Source: Marinobacter panjinensis
GTDB taxonomy: Bacteria > Pseudomonadota > Gammaproteobacteria > Pseudomonadales > Oleiphilaceae
Assembly: GCF_005298175.1 (NCBI RefSeq)
Contig: NZ_SZYH01000001.1
Span: 1,860,001-1,924,000 of the forward strand
Reading direction: 5' to 3'
Length of the DNA: 64,000 bases
The notes beneath the pieces were generated by a model. It had not been told where the DNA came from, did no database searches, and saw only the letters and a list, made by a program, of their open reading frames with translations. This document shows positions 1 to 8,910 of the stretch, piece by piece. Position numbers and translations under genes: made by a program. Position 1 is the first letter of the stretch; every line of letters begins with the position of its first letter.

Positions 1-421
1 GTTGGCGCCCTGCTTCTTCCTGGCGGATGCGTTCCTGGACGTCGTCCGGGGCCGCGGCGAGGAGTATGTGGCTGACGGCCATCAGGGTCGGGCTGCAGAA
101 GCGGCCGGGGTTGGCAGCGTAGAAGCGTTCGCAGTCCTGCTCGCTGGGGTCGGGGACGTTGAGTTCCTGTTCCAGTACGCGGGCGATGCGGTCTTCTTCG
201 TCGGCGATGTCGTCCAGGTTCAGGCGGCTTGCCTGTTGCAGGAGGAGTTCACGAATAACGAGGCTTTTGGCGGCTTCGTGCCAGGCTTCGGCGACTTCTT
301 CGGCCGGGTGGTGTTGCATTTCCCGGGCGATGTCGTCTTCGCCGATGAGGGTGTCACCCACGTAGACCGGCGGGAACTGGTTTCTGGGTTTTTCGGCTTC
401 GCCGACGGGGATGAGTTGCAT
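1..421 (-). CDS. NifM/PpiC-like peptidyl-prolyl cis-trans isomerase, C-terminal end beyond the window
   Basis: The leftward frame opens at ATG 421-419 behind AAAGGT and runs off the left edge, so only about 140 N-terminal residues are visible. The part seen is helical and acidic, like the SurA/NifM-type region that precedes a parvulin domain; the catalytic rotamase domain itself is outside the window. Parvulin-type isomerases help fold secreted or cofactor-rich proteins. The main support is position: in Pseudomonas aeruginosa the gene after narI is also a PpiC-type isomerase, thought to assist nitrate reductase maturation. It is separated from narI by 150 bases holding a repeat pair, so read-through from the nar operon is possible but not shown. 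Confidence 0.7.
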   Translation of the reverse strand, partial: MQLIPVGEAEKPRNQFPPVYVGDTLIGEDDIAREMQHHPAEEVAEAWHEAAKSLVIRELLLQQASRLNLDDIADEEDRIARVLEQELNVPDPSEQDCERFYAANPGRFCSPTLMAVSHILLAAAPDDVQERIRQEEAGRQ

Positions 422-445
422 GATGGTTACCTTTTGATCTGGGTT

Positions 446-546
446 TGTCGGATTACGACTTCGTCTAATCCGACCTACGCTCAACGTTCGGGGGCGGGCG
501 GGGGTAGGTCGGATTAGCGTGGCCCCGCCACGCGTAATCCGACACA
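446..546. repeat. Pair of inverted REP-like repeats (head to head)
   Basis: Two related elements lie in opposite orientation between narI and the isomerase gene. Copy one is 446-480 and begins TGTCGGATTACG. Copy two is 504-546 and begins GTAGGTCGGATTAGCG, ending CGTAATCCGACACA. Each is itself an imperfect palindrome, and the two arms TGTCGGATTA and TAATCCGACA recur in both. This is the usual look of REP/BIME elements of gammaproteobacteria, which are mobilised by RAYT transposases and often sit downstream of genes. No transposase is visible nearby. It may also stabilise or end the narI transcript. Confidence 0.75.
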
Positions 547-571
547 TTTACCGTCACCCCAATTCACACCA

Positions 572-1252
572 TCAAGCCCGCTTGCGAACCACCTGGTACT
601 TCCGCCCGAAATACTCCACCGGCACGCTGAGCATGTGCACCAGCCGGGTGAACGGGAACAGCACGAAGATGGTCAGGCCCAGGAAGATGTGGGTCTTGTA
701 GATCCAGTGCACGTCGGCGATGTAGCCGGCCACCCCGCCCTGAAGGGTAACGATACCCTGTGCCCAGGCGGAGAACTTGAGCATGGTGGCGCCGTCCAGG
801 TGCCCCAGGGTGGGCAGGATGGTGAGCATGCCGAGTGCCAGCTGGACCACCAGTATGATGATGATCATATTGTCCGCGAAGGTACTGTTGGCTTTTACGC
901 GGGGGTCGGTCAGCCGGCGCCAGGCCAGCATTCCACCACCGACGATGGCCATCGCACCGGCAATACCACCCACCACGATCGCCATGACCTGTTTTGTTCC
1001 CGGTGTCATGAACGGCTCGTAGAGCGCGTGGGGCGTCAGCAGTCCTACCAGGTGGCCGAAGAAGATCACCAGCACACCCACATGGAAAAGCACGCTGGCC
1101 ATGACCATGTTTTTCTTGCGCAGCATCTGGCTGGAATGGGCTTTCCAGGTGAACTGGCCGTGGTCATAACGTGCCCAGGTACCAATCACCAGGATAGCGA
1201 TAGCAATGTAGGGGTAGACCCCGAAGAACAGTGTATTGAGATAGGACATCAT
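572..1252 (-). CDS. narI: Respiratory nitrate reductase gamma subunit NarI
   Basis: NarI is the diheme cytochrome b that takes electrons from quinol at the membrane and passes them to NarH and NarG. The 226-residue product has the family length and five hydrophobic segments. Candidate heme-ligand histidines are H57, H67, H188 and H206, each one residue beyond the E. coli ligands (56, 66, 187, 205), so both b hemes should be present. The gene is last of narGHJI and follows narJ after about 20 bases. No oddities were seen. Confidence 0.97.
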   Translation of the reverse strand: MMSYLNTLFFGVYPYIAIAILVIGTWARYDHGQFTWKAHSSQMLRKKNMVMASVLFHVGVLVIFFGHLVGLLTPHALYEPFMTPGTKQVMAIVVGGIAGAMAIVGGGMLAWRRLTDPRVKANSTFADNMIIIILVVQLALGMLTILPTLGHLDGATMLKFSAWAQGIVTLQGGVAGYIADVHWIYKTHIFLGLTIFVLFPFTRLVHMLSVPVEYFGRKYQVVRKRA

Positions 1253-1272
1253 TTCAGTTTCCTCCCGCGCCC

Positions 1273-2013
1273 TCAGGCGCCTCCTGCCTGACGGGGCGTT
1301 GCATCCGTCATCAGCTGATCGCTCAGGTGAATGGTCTGGGTCTGTTCCAGTTCGCGGCGGCGCTGGCCTACAACGCCTCCGGTACTGCAGGAGCTTCCCT
1401 GATCGTCCACAAACTTGACCATTTCCTCTTCCCAGACCTTGTCCAGCGCTTCCGGTGTGTCGTCACGCTCTTCGGAGGCGACAATCTGCGCCAGCTCCTG
1501 ACGATTCGCCTCGCGCCCGGACAGCACCAGCAGCGAATCCATCAACACGTGGTACAGGCTCTCGCGCTGGTACAGCCTTTCGCCCAGAAGCCCCAGAATA
1601 TGATGGATGTCTTCCAGCCAGTTCCGGATCTCTTCCCATGGCCGGGTGGAGAGATACTCCAGGAACAGCGGCAGGTAGTCCGGCAGTTCCTTGGCATCGA
1701 TTTCCAGGCCGTTGGCGCGGTACTGCTCCATCAGGTCCACCATGGCCTGGCCACGGTCACGTGATTCGCCGTGAACGTGCTCGAACAGCAGCAGGGACGT
1801 CGCCCTGCCCTTGTCGAAGGTGCCCACGTAGTTTTCCTGCATATCCAGCAGATCACCGTCGCACACCAGGTCGATGCACCTCAGCAGCTGCTCCTTGTTC
1901 TGCCGCGGCAGCCGGTTGTCTTCCAGAACGGCGGCTATCAGGGCGTCTTTGGAGGCCTGGAGTTCATCGGTGGGGTACTCGAGCACCCGCGCTATTACTT
2001 TTAAAAGTTGCAT
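1273..2013 (-). CDS. narJ: Nitrate reductase molybdenum cofactor assembly chaperone NarJ
   Basis: NarJ is a cytoplasmic TorD-family chaperone that binds NarG and holds it until molybdenum cofactor and Fe-S insertion is complete; it is not part of the mature enzyme. The start chosen is ATG 2013 behind AAGGAGACC, giving 246 residues, the usual length. A longer reading upstream would overlap the end of narH and is not needed. The body is all-helical and acidic, with the conserved pattern near the N terminus (KVIARVLEYP). It lies 10 bases after narH and before narI. Confidence 0.95.
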   Translation of the reverse strand: MQLLKVIARVLEYPTDELQASKDALIAAVLEDNRLPRQNKEQLLRCIDLVCDGDLLDMQENYVGTFDKGRATSLLLFEHVHGESRDRGQAMVDLMEQYRANGLEIDAKELPDYLPLFLEYLSTRPWEEIRNWLEDIHHILGLLGERLYQRESLYHVLMDSLLVLSGREANRQELAQIVASEERDDTPEALDKVWEEEMVKFVDDQGSSCSTGGVVGQRRRELEQTQTIHLSDQLMTDATPRQAGGA

Positions 2014-2023
2014 CCTGGTCTCC

Positions 2024-3592
2024 TTATTCCTGCAGCTGTTTCGGGTCAACCTGCTTCACGGTGGACAGCTTCTGCACCATGCTGGTGGTCTGTTTGCGGC
2101 CACCAAACATGTTGAACTCGCTGTCGCCGTTGCAGCCGTCGCCGAAGCTGAACCCGCAACCACCACGCTCGCCGTGAGCATCGGGGAAGGCTTCCTTCGC
2201 CAGCTCGCGATGACTGGTGGGAATCACGAAGCGGTCCTCGTAGTTGGCAATGGCCAGGTAACGGTACATTTCATCGGCCTGGGCCTTGGTCAGCCCGGCT
2301 TCCTGAAGAGCCCGCAGGTCTTCCTTGCCTTCCACAGTTTCCGCGCGCTTGTACAGACGCATGGCCATGATCCGCTTGAGGGCACGGACAATCGGCTTCT
2401 CGTCGCCAGCCGTCAGCAGGTTGGCCAGGTACTTGACCGGAATCCGCAGGCTTTCGATCTTCGGCAGTATGCCGTCAAACTCAACCTTGCCGGCTTCCGC
2501 CGCAGACTGGATCGGGCTCAGTGGCGGCACGTACCAGACCATGGGCAGGGTGCGGTATTCCGGGTGCAGTGGCAGAGCGAGTTTCCAGTCCACTGCCATC
2601 TTGTAGACCGGGCTTTGCTGGGCGGCTTCGATGACGTTCATCGGGATGCCATCCTTTTTCGCCTGCTCGATCACCTTCGGATCGTTCGGATCCAGGAAGA
2701 TTTCCAGCTGCTTCTCGTACAGCTCATGCTCGCCCGGGGTGCTGGCCACTTCTTCAATGCGGTCAGCATCGTAAAGCAGCACGCCCAGATAGCGGATGCG
2801 GCCGACGCAGGTCTCGGAGCACACGGTAGGCAGGCCGGCTTCAATCCGCGGGTAGCAGAAGATGCATTTTTCGGACTTGCCGGTTTTCCAGTTGAAGTAG
2901 ATTTTCTTGTACGGGCAGCCGGACACACACATCCGCCAGCCACGGCACTTGTCCTGGTCGATCAGTACGATGCCGTCTTCCTCACGCTTGTAGATAGCGC
3001 CGCTGGGGCAGCTGGCCACACAGGTGGGGTTGAGGCAGTGCTCGCACAGGCGCGGCAGGTACATCATGAATGTATTTTCGAACTGGCCATAGATGTCCGC
3101 CTGTACCTGGTCGAAGTTCTTGTCCTTGCGACGCTTGGCAAACTCGGTACCCAGGATTTCTTCCCAGTTCGGGCCCCATTCGATTTTCTGCATGCGCTGG
3201 CCGGAGATCAGCGACCGTGGCCGTGCTACCGGTTGATGCTTACTGTCACCGGCGGTATGCAGGTGCTGGTAATCGAAATCGAACGGCTCGTAGTAGTCAT
3301 CGATCTGCGGCAGATCCGGGTTGGCGAAAATGTTCGCCAGAATCCGGAAGCGGCCACCGATCTTCGGGCGGATCTTGCCGGAGCTGTCGCGCATCCAGCC
3401 GCCTTTCCACTTGTCCTGGTTTTCCCATTCTTTGGGATAGCCGATACCGGGCTTGGTTTCGACGTTGTTAAACCAGGCGTACTCCATGCCTTCACGGCTG
3501 GTCCATACGTTTTTGCAGGTCACCGAACAGGTGTGGCATCCGATGCACTTGTCCAGGTTCAGTACCATGCCGACTTGGGAACGGATTTTCAT
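2024..3592 (-). CDS. narH: Respiratory nitrate reductase beta subunit NarH
   Basis: NarH carries the Fe-S relay between NarI hemes and the NarG active site, on the cytoplasmic face. The 522-residue product has four cysteine clusters: CIGCHTCSVTC near the N terminus, CEHCLNPTCVASC near residue 184, CRGWRMCVSGC near 217, and a spaced set from CIFC to CSETC near 244-263. In the third cluster Trp replaces one Cys (C-R-G-W), the known sign of a [3Fe-4S] centre. The start ATG 3592 overlaps the narG stop by four bases (ATGA), so the two are likely translationally coupled. Confidence 0.98.
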   Translation of the reverse strand: MKIRSQVGMVLNLDKCIGCHTCSVTCKNVWTSREGMEYAWFNNVETKPGIGYPKEWENQDKWKGGWMRDSSGKIRPKIGGRFRILANIFANPDLPQIDDYYEPFDFDYQHLHTAGDSKHQPVARPRSLISGQRMQKIEWGPNWEEILGTEFAKRRKDKNFDQVQADIYGQFENTFMMYLPRLCEHCLNPTCVASCPSGAIYKREEDGIVLIDQDKCRGWRMCVSGCPYKKIYFNWKTGKSEKCIFCYPRIEAGLPTVCSETCVGRIRYLGVLLYDADRIEEVASTPGEHELYEKQLEIFLDPNDPKVIEQAKKDGIPMNVIEAAQQSPVYKMAVDWKLALPLHPEYRTLPMVWYVPPLSPIQSAAEAGKVEFDGILPKIESLRIPVKYLANLLTAGDEKPIVRALKRIMAMRLYKRAETVEGKEDLRALQEAGLTKAQADEMYRYLAIANYEDRFVIPTSHRELAKEAFPDAHGERGGCGFSFGDGCNGDSEFNMFGGRKQTTSMVQKLSTVKQVDPKQLQE

Positions 3593-6500
3593 TTTACAGC
3601 CTCCTGAACAGTGTCATTACCTTCGCCATCGAGCCAATCGATGTTGTGCATCTTGCGCACTACCACGAACTCGTCGCGGTTGGAGCCTACGGTGCCGTAG
3701 TAGTTGAAGCCGTAGGAATACTGCGCGTAACCGCCGATCATGTGGGTCGGTTTCGGGCACACCCGGGTGACCGAGTTGTGGATACCGCCGCGGGTGCCGG
3801 TGATCTCGGAACCGGGAATATTCACTATCCGCTCCTGGGCGTGATACATCATCACCATGCCTGGCATGACCCGCTGACTGACTACCGCCCGGGCCGCGAT
3901 GGCACCGTTGGCGTTGAACAGCTCGATCCAGTCGTTATCTTCAATTGCCAGCTCTTTGGCGTCGTCCTCACTCAGCCACACGATCGGCCCACCGCGGGAC
4001 AGGGTCAGCATCAGCAGGTTGTCACTGTAGGTACTGTGGATACCCCACTTCTGGTGCGGCGTGATCCAGTTCAGCGCTTTCTCGGCGTTGCCGTTGCTGC
4101 GCTGGTTCAGCATGCTGCTGACCGTCTTGGTGTTGATGGGCGGACGGTAGACCAGCAGGCTCTCGCCGAAAGCGCGCATCCACTCATGATCCTGGTAGAA
4201 CTGCTGGCGACCGGTCAGGGTGCGCCAGGGAATCAGCTCGTGGACGTTGGTGTAGCCGGCGTTGTAGGACACGTGCTCGTCTTCCAGACCAGACCAGGTC
4301 GGGCTGGAGATGATCTTGCGCGGCTGCGCCACGATATCCCGGAAGCGTATTTTTTCCTCTTCCTTGTTCTTCGCCAGATGGCTGTGGTCCAGGCCAGTGA
4401 ACTCGGACAGTGCTGCCCAGGCCTTCACCGCTACCTGGCCGTTGGTTTCCGGCGCCAGGGTCAGGATCACTTCTGCCGCGTCAATGGCGCTTTCGATCTT
4501 CGGACGGCCGGCGTTGGCCCCGTCTATATGCTTGTAGTTCAGGTCGCCGAGGAACTTCACTTCCTTCTCGGTGTTCCAGTTGATGCCCTTGCCACCGTTG
4601 CCCAGCTTGTCCAGCAGCGGCCCGAGTGAGGTAAAGCGTGCATAGGTGTTCGGGTAGTCACGCTCAACGGTGATGAAGTTGGGCGCAGTCTTGCCCGGAA
4701 TCAGTTCGCACTCACCACGCTTCCAGTCCTTCACGTCGAAGGGCTGGCCCAGCTCGGCCGGTGCGTCGTGCAGCAGCGGCAGGGTAACCACGTCTTTCTC
4801 GACACCCAGGTGACCTTCGGTTGCTTTGGAGAACGCCTTGGCAATGCCCTTGTAGATTTCCCAGTCACTACGCGCTTCCCAGGCCGGATCAGTGGCGGCA
4901 GTCAGCGGGTGAATGAACGGGTGCATGTCCGAGGTATTCAGGTCGTTTTTCTCATACCAGGTGGCGGTCGGCAGAACGACGTCGGAATACAGGCATGTGG
5001 TGGACATGCGGAAGTCCAGGGTCACCAGCAGGTCAAGCTTGCCTTCCGGCGCTTCGTCATGCCATTTCACTTCCGTCGGCTTGGCGCCGCCTTCGTGGCC
5101 AAGATCCTTGCCTTGCAGGCCACTCTTGGTACCCAGCAGGTACTTGAGCATGTACTCATGGCCCTTGCCGGAGGAGCCCAGCAGGTTGGAACGCCACACA
5201 AACAGGTTGCGCGGACAGTTCTGCGGCGCTTCCGGGTCTTCACTGGCGAAGGCCAGGGAGCCGTCCTTCATGGACTGGGCCACATAATCGGCCACTTCCA
5301 TGCCGGCTTTCTCGGCTTCGGCTGCGATACCCAGCGGGTTGCGGTTCAGTTGTGGCGCAGACGGCAGCCAGCCCATGCGCTCGGCGCGGACGTTGTAGTC
5401 AATCAGGCTGCCACTGAATTTGGACTTGTCCGCCAGCGGCGACAGGATTTCGTCCACACCCAGTTTCTCGTAGCGCCACTGGCCGGAGTGGGCATAGAAG
5501 AAGGAGGTTGAGTTCATATGGCGCGGCGGGCGCTGCCAGTCAAGACCAAACGCCAGCGGCTGCCAGCCGGTCTGCGGTCGCAGTTTTTCCTGGCCCACGT
5601 AGTGGGCCCAGCCACCACCGCTCTGGCCGATACAGCCACACATGATCAGCATGTTGATCAGGCCACGGTAGTTCATGTCCATGTGGTACCAGTGGTTCAT
5701 ACCGGCACCAACGATAACCATGGAACGGCCCTTGGTCTTGTCCGCGTTGTCGGCGAACTCGCGGGCAATGCGGATTACTTTGTGAGCGGGAACACCGGTG
5801 ATCTTTTCCTGCCAGGCCGGGGTGTAAGGCTTCACTTCGTCATAGGAAGTGGCACCGTCATCGTCGCCCAGACCGCGACTGATACCATAGTTGGCCACCA
5901 TCAGGTCGAATACGGTGACCACACGGCCTTCGCTGCCGTCAGCCAGCTGCACTTTGCGACTGCCCAGCTTGTGAGTCAGGGTGTCGGAGATCTCTACGCT
6001 CTTGAAATGGTCATGCTCGATTCCGCCAAAGTACGGGAACGCCACATCCACCACATCATCGTGTTTCTCCACCATGGAGAGCTGCAGCTCCACATCGGCG
6101 CTGTCAGCGGTCTGCTTCAGGTTCCACTTGCCTTTCTGCCCCCAGCGGTAACCGATAGAGCCGTTAGGCGCGGTTAGCTGATTGGTTTTCTCGTCGATGG
6201 CGATGGTTTTCCACTCGGGGTTATTCTCTTCCCCAAGGCCATCCACCAGGTCACTGGCACGCAGGAAGCGGCCGGGCACGTAACGGCCATCCTCGCGCTT
6301 ATCCAGCATGACCAGGTAGGGCATGTCGGTATAGCGGCGAACGTAGTCGGTAAAATACTCGCTGGGCTTGTCGACGTGGAATTCCTTCAGAATCACGTGG
6401 CCCATGGCCATGCCCAGGGCCGCATCGGTGCCCTGCTTCGGGTTCATCCACTCGTCAGACAACTTGGAGACTTCGGCGTAGTCCGGAGTAATGGCGACCG

Positions 6501-7332
6501 TCTTGGTGCCCTTGTAACGCACTTCGGTGAAGAAGTGGGCGTCCGGGGTACGGGTCTGGGGTACGTTGGAGCCCCAGGCGATGATGTAGCCGGAGTTGTA
6601 CCAGTCGGCGGACTCCGGCACGTCGGTCTGCTCACCCCAGGTTTGCGGTGAAGCCGGCGGCAGGTCGCAGTACCAGTCGTAGAAACTCATGCACACGCCA
6701 CCGATCATGGACAGGTAACGGCTGCCGGCCGCGTAGGACACCATGGACATGGCCGGGATCGGCGAAAAGCCGATGATACGGTCAGGGCCGTATTTTTTGG
6801 CGGTGTACACGTTGGAGGAGGCAATCAGCTCGTTGACTTCGTCCCAGCTGGAGCGCACGAAACCACCCATCCCGCGGCGGGGCTTGTACTCGGCGGTTTT
6901 CTTCGGGTCTTCCACGATGGAGGCCCAGGCATCCACAGGATCCTTGTGTTGCGTTTTTGCTTCACGCCACAGCCTCATCAGGTGCTTGCGCATCAGCGGG
7001 TATTTCAGGCGGTTGGCGCTGTACATGTACCAGGAGTAACTGGCGCCGCGGGGGCAGCCGCGGGGCTCGTGGTTGGGCAGGTCCGGACGGGTACGGGGAT
7101 AATCGGTCTGCTGGGTTTCCCAGGTGACCAGGCCGTTCTTGACGTAGATTTTCCAGCTGCAGGAACCGGTGCAGTTTACACCGTGGGTGGAGCGCACGAT
7201 CTTGTCATGCTGCCAGCGCTGGCGGTAGCTGTCTTCCCACTCGCGGCTGACATCGTGGGTTTCGCCGTGGCCGTTGGCGAACGGCTCGCGCTTTTTCCTG
7301 AAGTAATTCAGTTTGTCGATCAAATGACTCAT
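3589..7332 (-). CDS. narG: Respiratory nitrate reductase alpha subunit NarG
   Basis: NarG is the catalytic Mo-bisMGD subunit that reduces nitrate to nitrite in the cytoplasm. Start ATG 7332 (reading MSHLIDKL) gives 1247 residues, the family length. The FS0 cluster ligands H50, C54, C58 and C93 fall at exactly the E. coli positions, and the segment around residues 215-245 that bears the Asp ligand to molybdenum is intact. An upstream frame extension to 7461 was rejected because it lacks homology and would run into the intergenic palindrome. It lies 141 bases after narK and heads narGHJI. Confidence 0.98.
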   Translation of the reverse strand: MSHLIDKLNYFRKKREPFANGHGETHDVSREWEDSYRQRWQHDKIVRSTHGVNCTGSCSWKIYVKNGLVTWETQQTDYPRTRPDLPNHEPRGCPRGASYSWYMYSANRLKYPLMRKHLMRLWREAKTQHKDPVDAWASIVEDPKKTAEYKPRRGMGGFVRSSWDEVNELIASSNVYTAKKYGPDRIIGFSPIPAMSMVSYAAGSRYLSMIGGVCMSFYDWYCDLPPASPQTWGEQTDVPESADWYNSGYIIAWGSNVPQTRTPDAHFFTEVRYKGTKTVAITPDYAEVSKLSDEWMNPKQGTDAALGMAMGHVILKEFHVDKPSEYFTDYVRRYTDMPYLVMLDKREDGRYVPGRFLRASDLVDGLGEENNPEWKTIAIDEKTNQLTAPNGSIGYRWGQKGKWNLKQTADSADVELQLSMVEKHDDVVDVAFPYFGGIEHDHFKSVEISDTLTHKLGSRKVQLADGSEGRVVTVFDLMVANYGISRGLGDDDGATSYDEVKPYTPAWQEKITGVPAHKVIRIAREFADNADKTKGRSMVIVGAGMNHWYHMDMNYRGLINMLIMCGCIGQSGGGWAHYVGQEKLRPQTGWQPLAFGLDWQRPPRHMNSTSFFYAHSGQWRYEKLGVDEILSPLADKSKFSGSLIDYNVRAERMGWLPSAPQLNRNPLGIAAEAEKAGMEVADYVAQSMKDGSLAFASEDPEAPQNCPRNLFVWRSNLLGSSGKGHEYMLKYLLGTKSGLQGKDLGHEGGAKPTEVKWHDEAPEGKLDLLVTLDFRMSTTCLYSDVVLPTATWYEKNDLNTSDMHPFIHPLTAATDPAWEARSDWEIYKGIAKAFSKATEGHLGVEKDVVTLPLLHDAPAELGQPFDVKDWKRGECELIPGKTAPNFITVERDYPNTYARFTSLGPLLDKLGNGGKGINWNTEKEVKFLGDLNYKHIDGANAGRPKIESAIDAAEVILTLAPETNGQVAVKAWAALSEFTGLDHSHLAKNKEEEKIRFRDIVAQPRKIISSPTWSGLEDEHVSYNAGYTNVHELIPWRTLTGRQQFYQDHEWMRAFGESLLVYRPPINTKTVSSMLNQRSNGNAEKALNWITPHQKWGIHSTYSDNLLMLTLSRGGPIVWLSEDDAKELAIEDNDWIELFNANGAIAARAVVSQRVMPGMVMMYHAQERIVNIPGSEITGTRGGIHNSVTRVCPKPTHMIGGYAQYSYGFNYYGTVGSNRDEFVVVRKMHNIDWLDGEGNDTVQEAVK

Positions 7333-7448
7333 GGTCTCTCTCTCCATCTGCCCGTCTGCCGGATCGCTGTTCTGATGCAGCTCCGATTTGAGACCATTGT
7401 GAGTGAGAAAAACCCTGAAATCTGCGTGGTTACTACCACATAACCCAC

Positions 7449-7470
7449 CTCTACCACCCAAGTGGTAGAG
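7449..7470. promoter_or_regulatory. Perfect palindrome between narK and narG: possible NarL 7-2-7 site or mRNA stem-loop
   Basis: CTCTACCAC (7449-7457) and GTGGTAGAG (7462-7470) form a perfect 9-bp stem with a CCAA loop. Inside it, TACCACC and AGTGGTA are two TAC-type heptamers in inverted order separated by two bases, the 7-2-7 layout bound by phosphorylated NarL (heptamer consensus TACYYMT; TACCACT fits at six of seven positions). It lies 117 bases upstream of the narG start and just after the narK stop. It could instead be an RNA hairpin that separates narK from narGHJI levels. No T-run follows it on either strand. Confidence 0.5.
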
Positions 7471-7473
7471 GCC

Positions 7474-8751
7474 CTATACACCCTTGTGTAACAACACCCG
7501 GCGCTCCTCGCGACGGTAGTCCCGGGCGAACATGAACAGACTGCCGGTCAGCAGTACGAAAAGGATCATGAACATGGCCGTACCCACGCCGACCCAGTGA
7601 ATCATGGCGCCGAAAAGCACCGGCAGCAGAAACGCAACCAGGCAGGCACTGAACAGCAACATTCCGGCGGCGAAGGCCGCTGCCTCACGGTTTTCCTCAA
7701 CGACCATGCGCTGGAGACCACCCATGGCGGAGCCCAGCGCGATGCCCAGCAGGACTATGAAGAAAGCTTCGAGAAAGAGTGGCAGGGAGAGCTCCAGTGA
7801 AATCACTGAATCAATGCCATGAACCGACAGCGTCATCGGAGGATAGGACAGCACGAACAGGGCTGCCAGACAGGCCACCAGTGAACGCACTACCACTCTG
7901 CCCGCCCCGTAGCGATCTGACAGTCCCCCTCCCAGAATCTGCGCCAGGGCGCCGGGTATCACAAACCACAACGCCAGCCGGGCACCCGACTCCATGGTCA
8001 GCAGGAAACGGGAGGCCATGAAATCCGGCAGCCATAACGCCAGGGAAAAAAAGCTCCCGGCTACCACTCCAAAATACAGATACAGTCGCCACACCCGCAG
8101 GTTTTCAAGGCGACGCAACAGTTGCCTGGCACTGGTTTCAACATTAGGGTCGCCACGGGAATCCGAATCGTCCGTCAGCAACACCAGCAGGGTGGTCACC
8201 AACAAAAGAACAACCAGATAGGCAAGTGGCACGCCTTTCCAGGAGAATGCCTGCACAATCAGCGGAACCAGATAATAATTGAAGCCGGCGCCCGTCACTC
8301 CGGCACCGAATACGCCCAGTACCAGCCCCATATGTCGGGAGGAGGCATGACTGGTCACGAACTGAAGGCCAGCGCTGTAAAATCCGCCGGCAAGGCCCAG
8401 ACCAGCCGCAACCAGCAGGTACCCGGCCCAGGTTTCCACCACCAGCAGCAATGCCATAGACACGGAAAGGCCGAGCAGGCAGGCAATCATGACCCGCCTT
8501 GCACCCAGCTTCTGGGCGGCAATGCCCGCCGGCACCGCCAACAAGGCACCAGCAGCCATGGGCGTTGCCAATAACAGGCCAAACTCCAGGCTGCCCAACC
8601 CCAGAGCATTCCGAAGATGCGCGCCGGCCACGGCAAAAATGGTCCAGCAACCGGCTGCAATAACAAAGCCAACGACCGCCAGCGGAAGAACCACTGCCAG
8701 CGATGTCAGTTTATCGTTATCGTCATCGTCACCAATGGAGAAAGGCTGCAT
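7474..8751 (-). CDS. narK: NarK-family nitrate/nitrite transporter (MFS)
   Basis: This major-facilitator protein would import nitrate for NarG and/or export nitrite. Start ATG 8751 (reading MQPFSIG) gives 425 residues with about 12 membrane segments; the conserved glycine-rich stretch around GLGLAGGFYSAG is present. An earlier TTG at 8808 is in frame but has no better ribosome site. A run of acidic residues (GDDDDNDK) precedes the first membrane segment. It is a single narK rather than the narK1-narK2 pair of P. aeruginosa, and lies directly upstream of narG on the same strand. Transport direction cannot be told from sequence. Confidence 0.93.
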   Translation of the reverse strand: MQPFSIGDDDDNDKLTSLAVVLPLAVVGFVIAAGCWTIFAVAGAHLRNALGLGSLEFGLLLATPMAAGALLAVPAGIAAQKLGARRVMIACLLGLSVSMALLLVVETWAGYLLVAAGLGLAGGFYSAGLQFVTSHASSRHMGLVLGVFGAGVTGAGFNYYLVPLIVQAFSWKGVPLAYLVVLLLVTTLLVLLTDDSDSRGDPNVETSARQLLRRLENLRVWRLYLYFGVVAGSFFSLALWLPDFMASRFLLTMESGARLALWFVIPGALAQILGGGLSDRYGAGRVVVRSLVACLAALFVLSYPPMTLSVHGIDSVISLELSLPLFLEAFFIVLLGIALGSAMGGLQRMVVEENREAAAFAAGMLLFSACLVAFLLPVLFGAMIHWVGVGTAMFMILFVLLTGSLFMFARDYRREERRVLLHKGV

Positions 8752-8910
8752 GACACTATCCACCCGAAGCCAACTTGCAGTTTCATGTTTTGCCCTGCAC
8801 AGGGTCAAAGACTATGATGGGGGATCGACTATTGGGGTAATCACGGGTGCCTGACTATCCTCAAGGAGGTACACTCCCTCCATATTTGCTGTACCCAACG
8901 AAGAGACCAG
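8752..8910. promoter_or_regulatory. Divergent narK-narX control region
   Basis: This 159-base gap separates narKGHJI from narXL. Several NarL-like heptamers are present: TACCCCA on the minus strand at 8833-8839, TACCTCC on the minus strand at 8865-8871, and TACCCAA at 8892-8898. CTGAC-TATC-CTCAA at 8851-8864 is a weak FNR/ANR-type box (7 of 10). In pseudomonads the equivalent region is controlled by ANR, NarL and IHF. The heptamer motif is short, so single matches mean little. No convincing -10 was found at the expected distance from the weak box. Confidence 0.4.

Noticed and set aside
2..517. Plus-strand frame at the left edge
   Set aside because: The opposite strand gives a sensible start with a ribosome site and a product fitting the post-narI position. 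The plus frame runs through the REP repeat.
1874..3607. Long open frame (577 codons) on the plus strand over narJ and narH
   Set aside because: It is antisense to well-matched nar genes, and its product has no recognisable family. GC-rich codon use opens such frames.
3646..4629. Plus-strand frame of 327 codons over narG
   Set aside because: Antisense shadow of narG with no ribosome site or family likeness.
8863..8870. AAGGAGGT in the narK-narX gap as a ribosome site for an extra small gene
   Set aside because: No ATG or GTG follows at a usable distance, and the nearest TTG is out of frame with narX.
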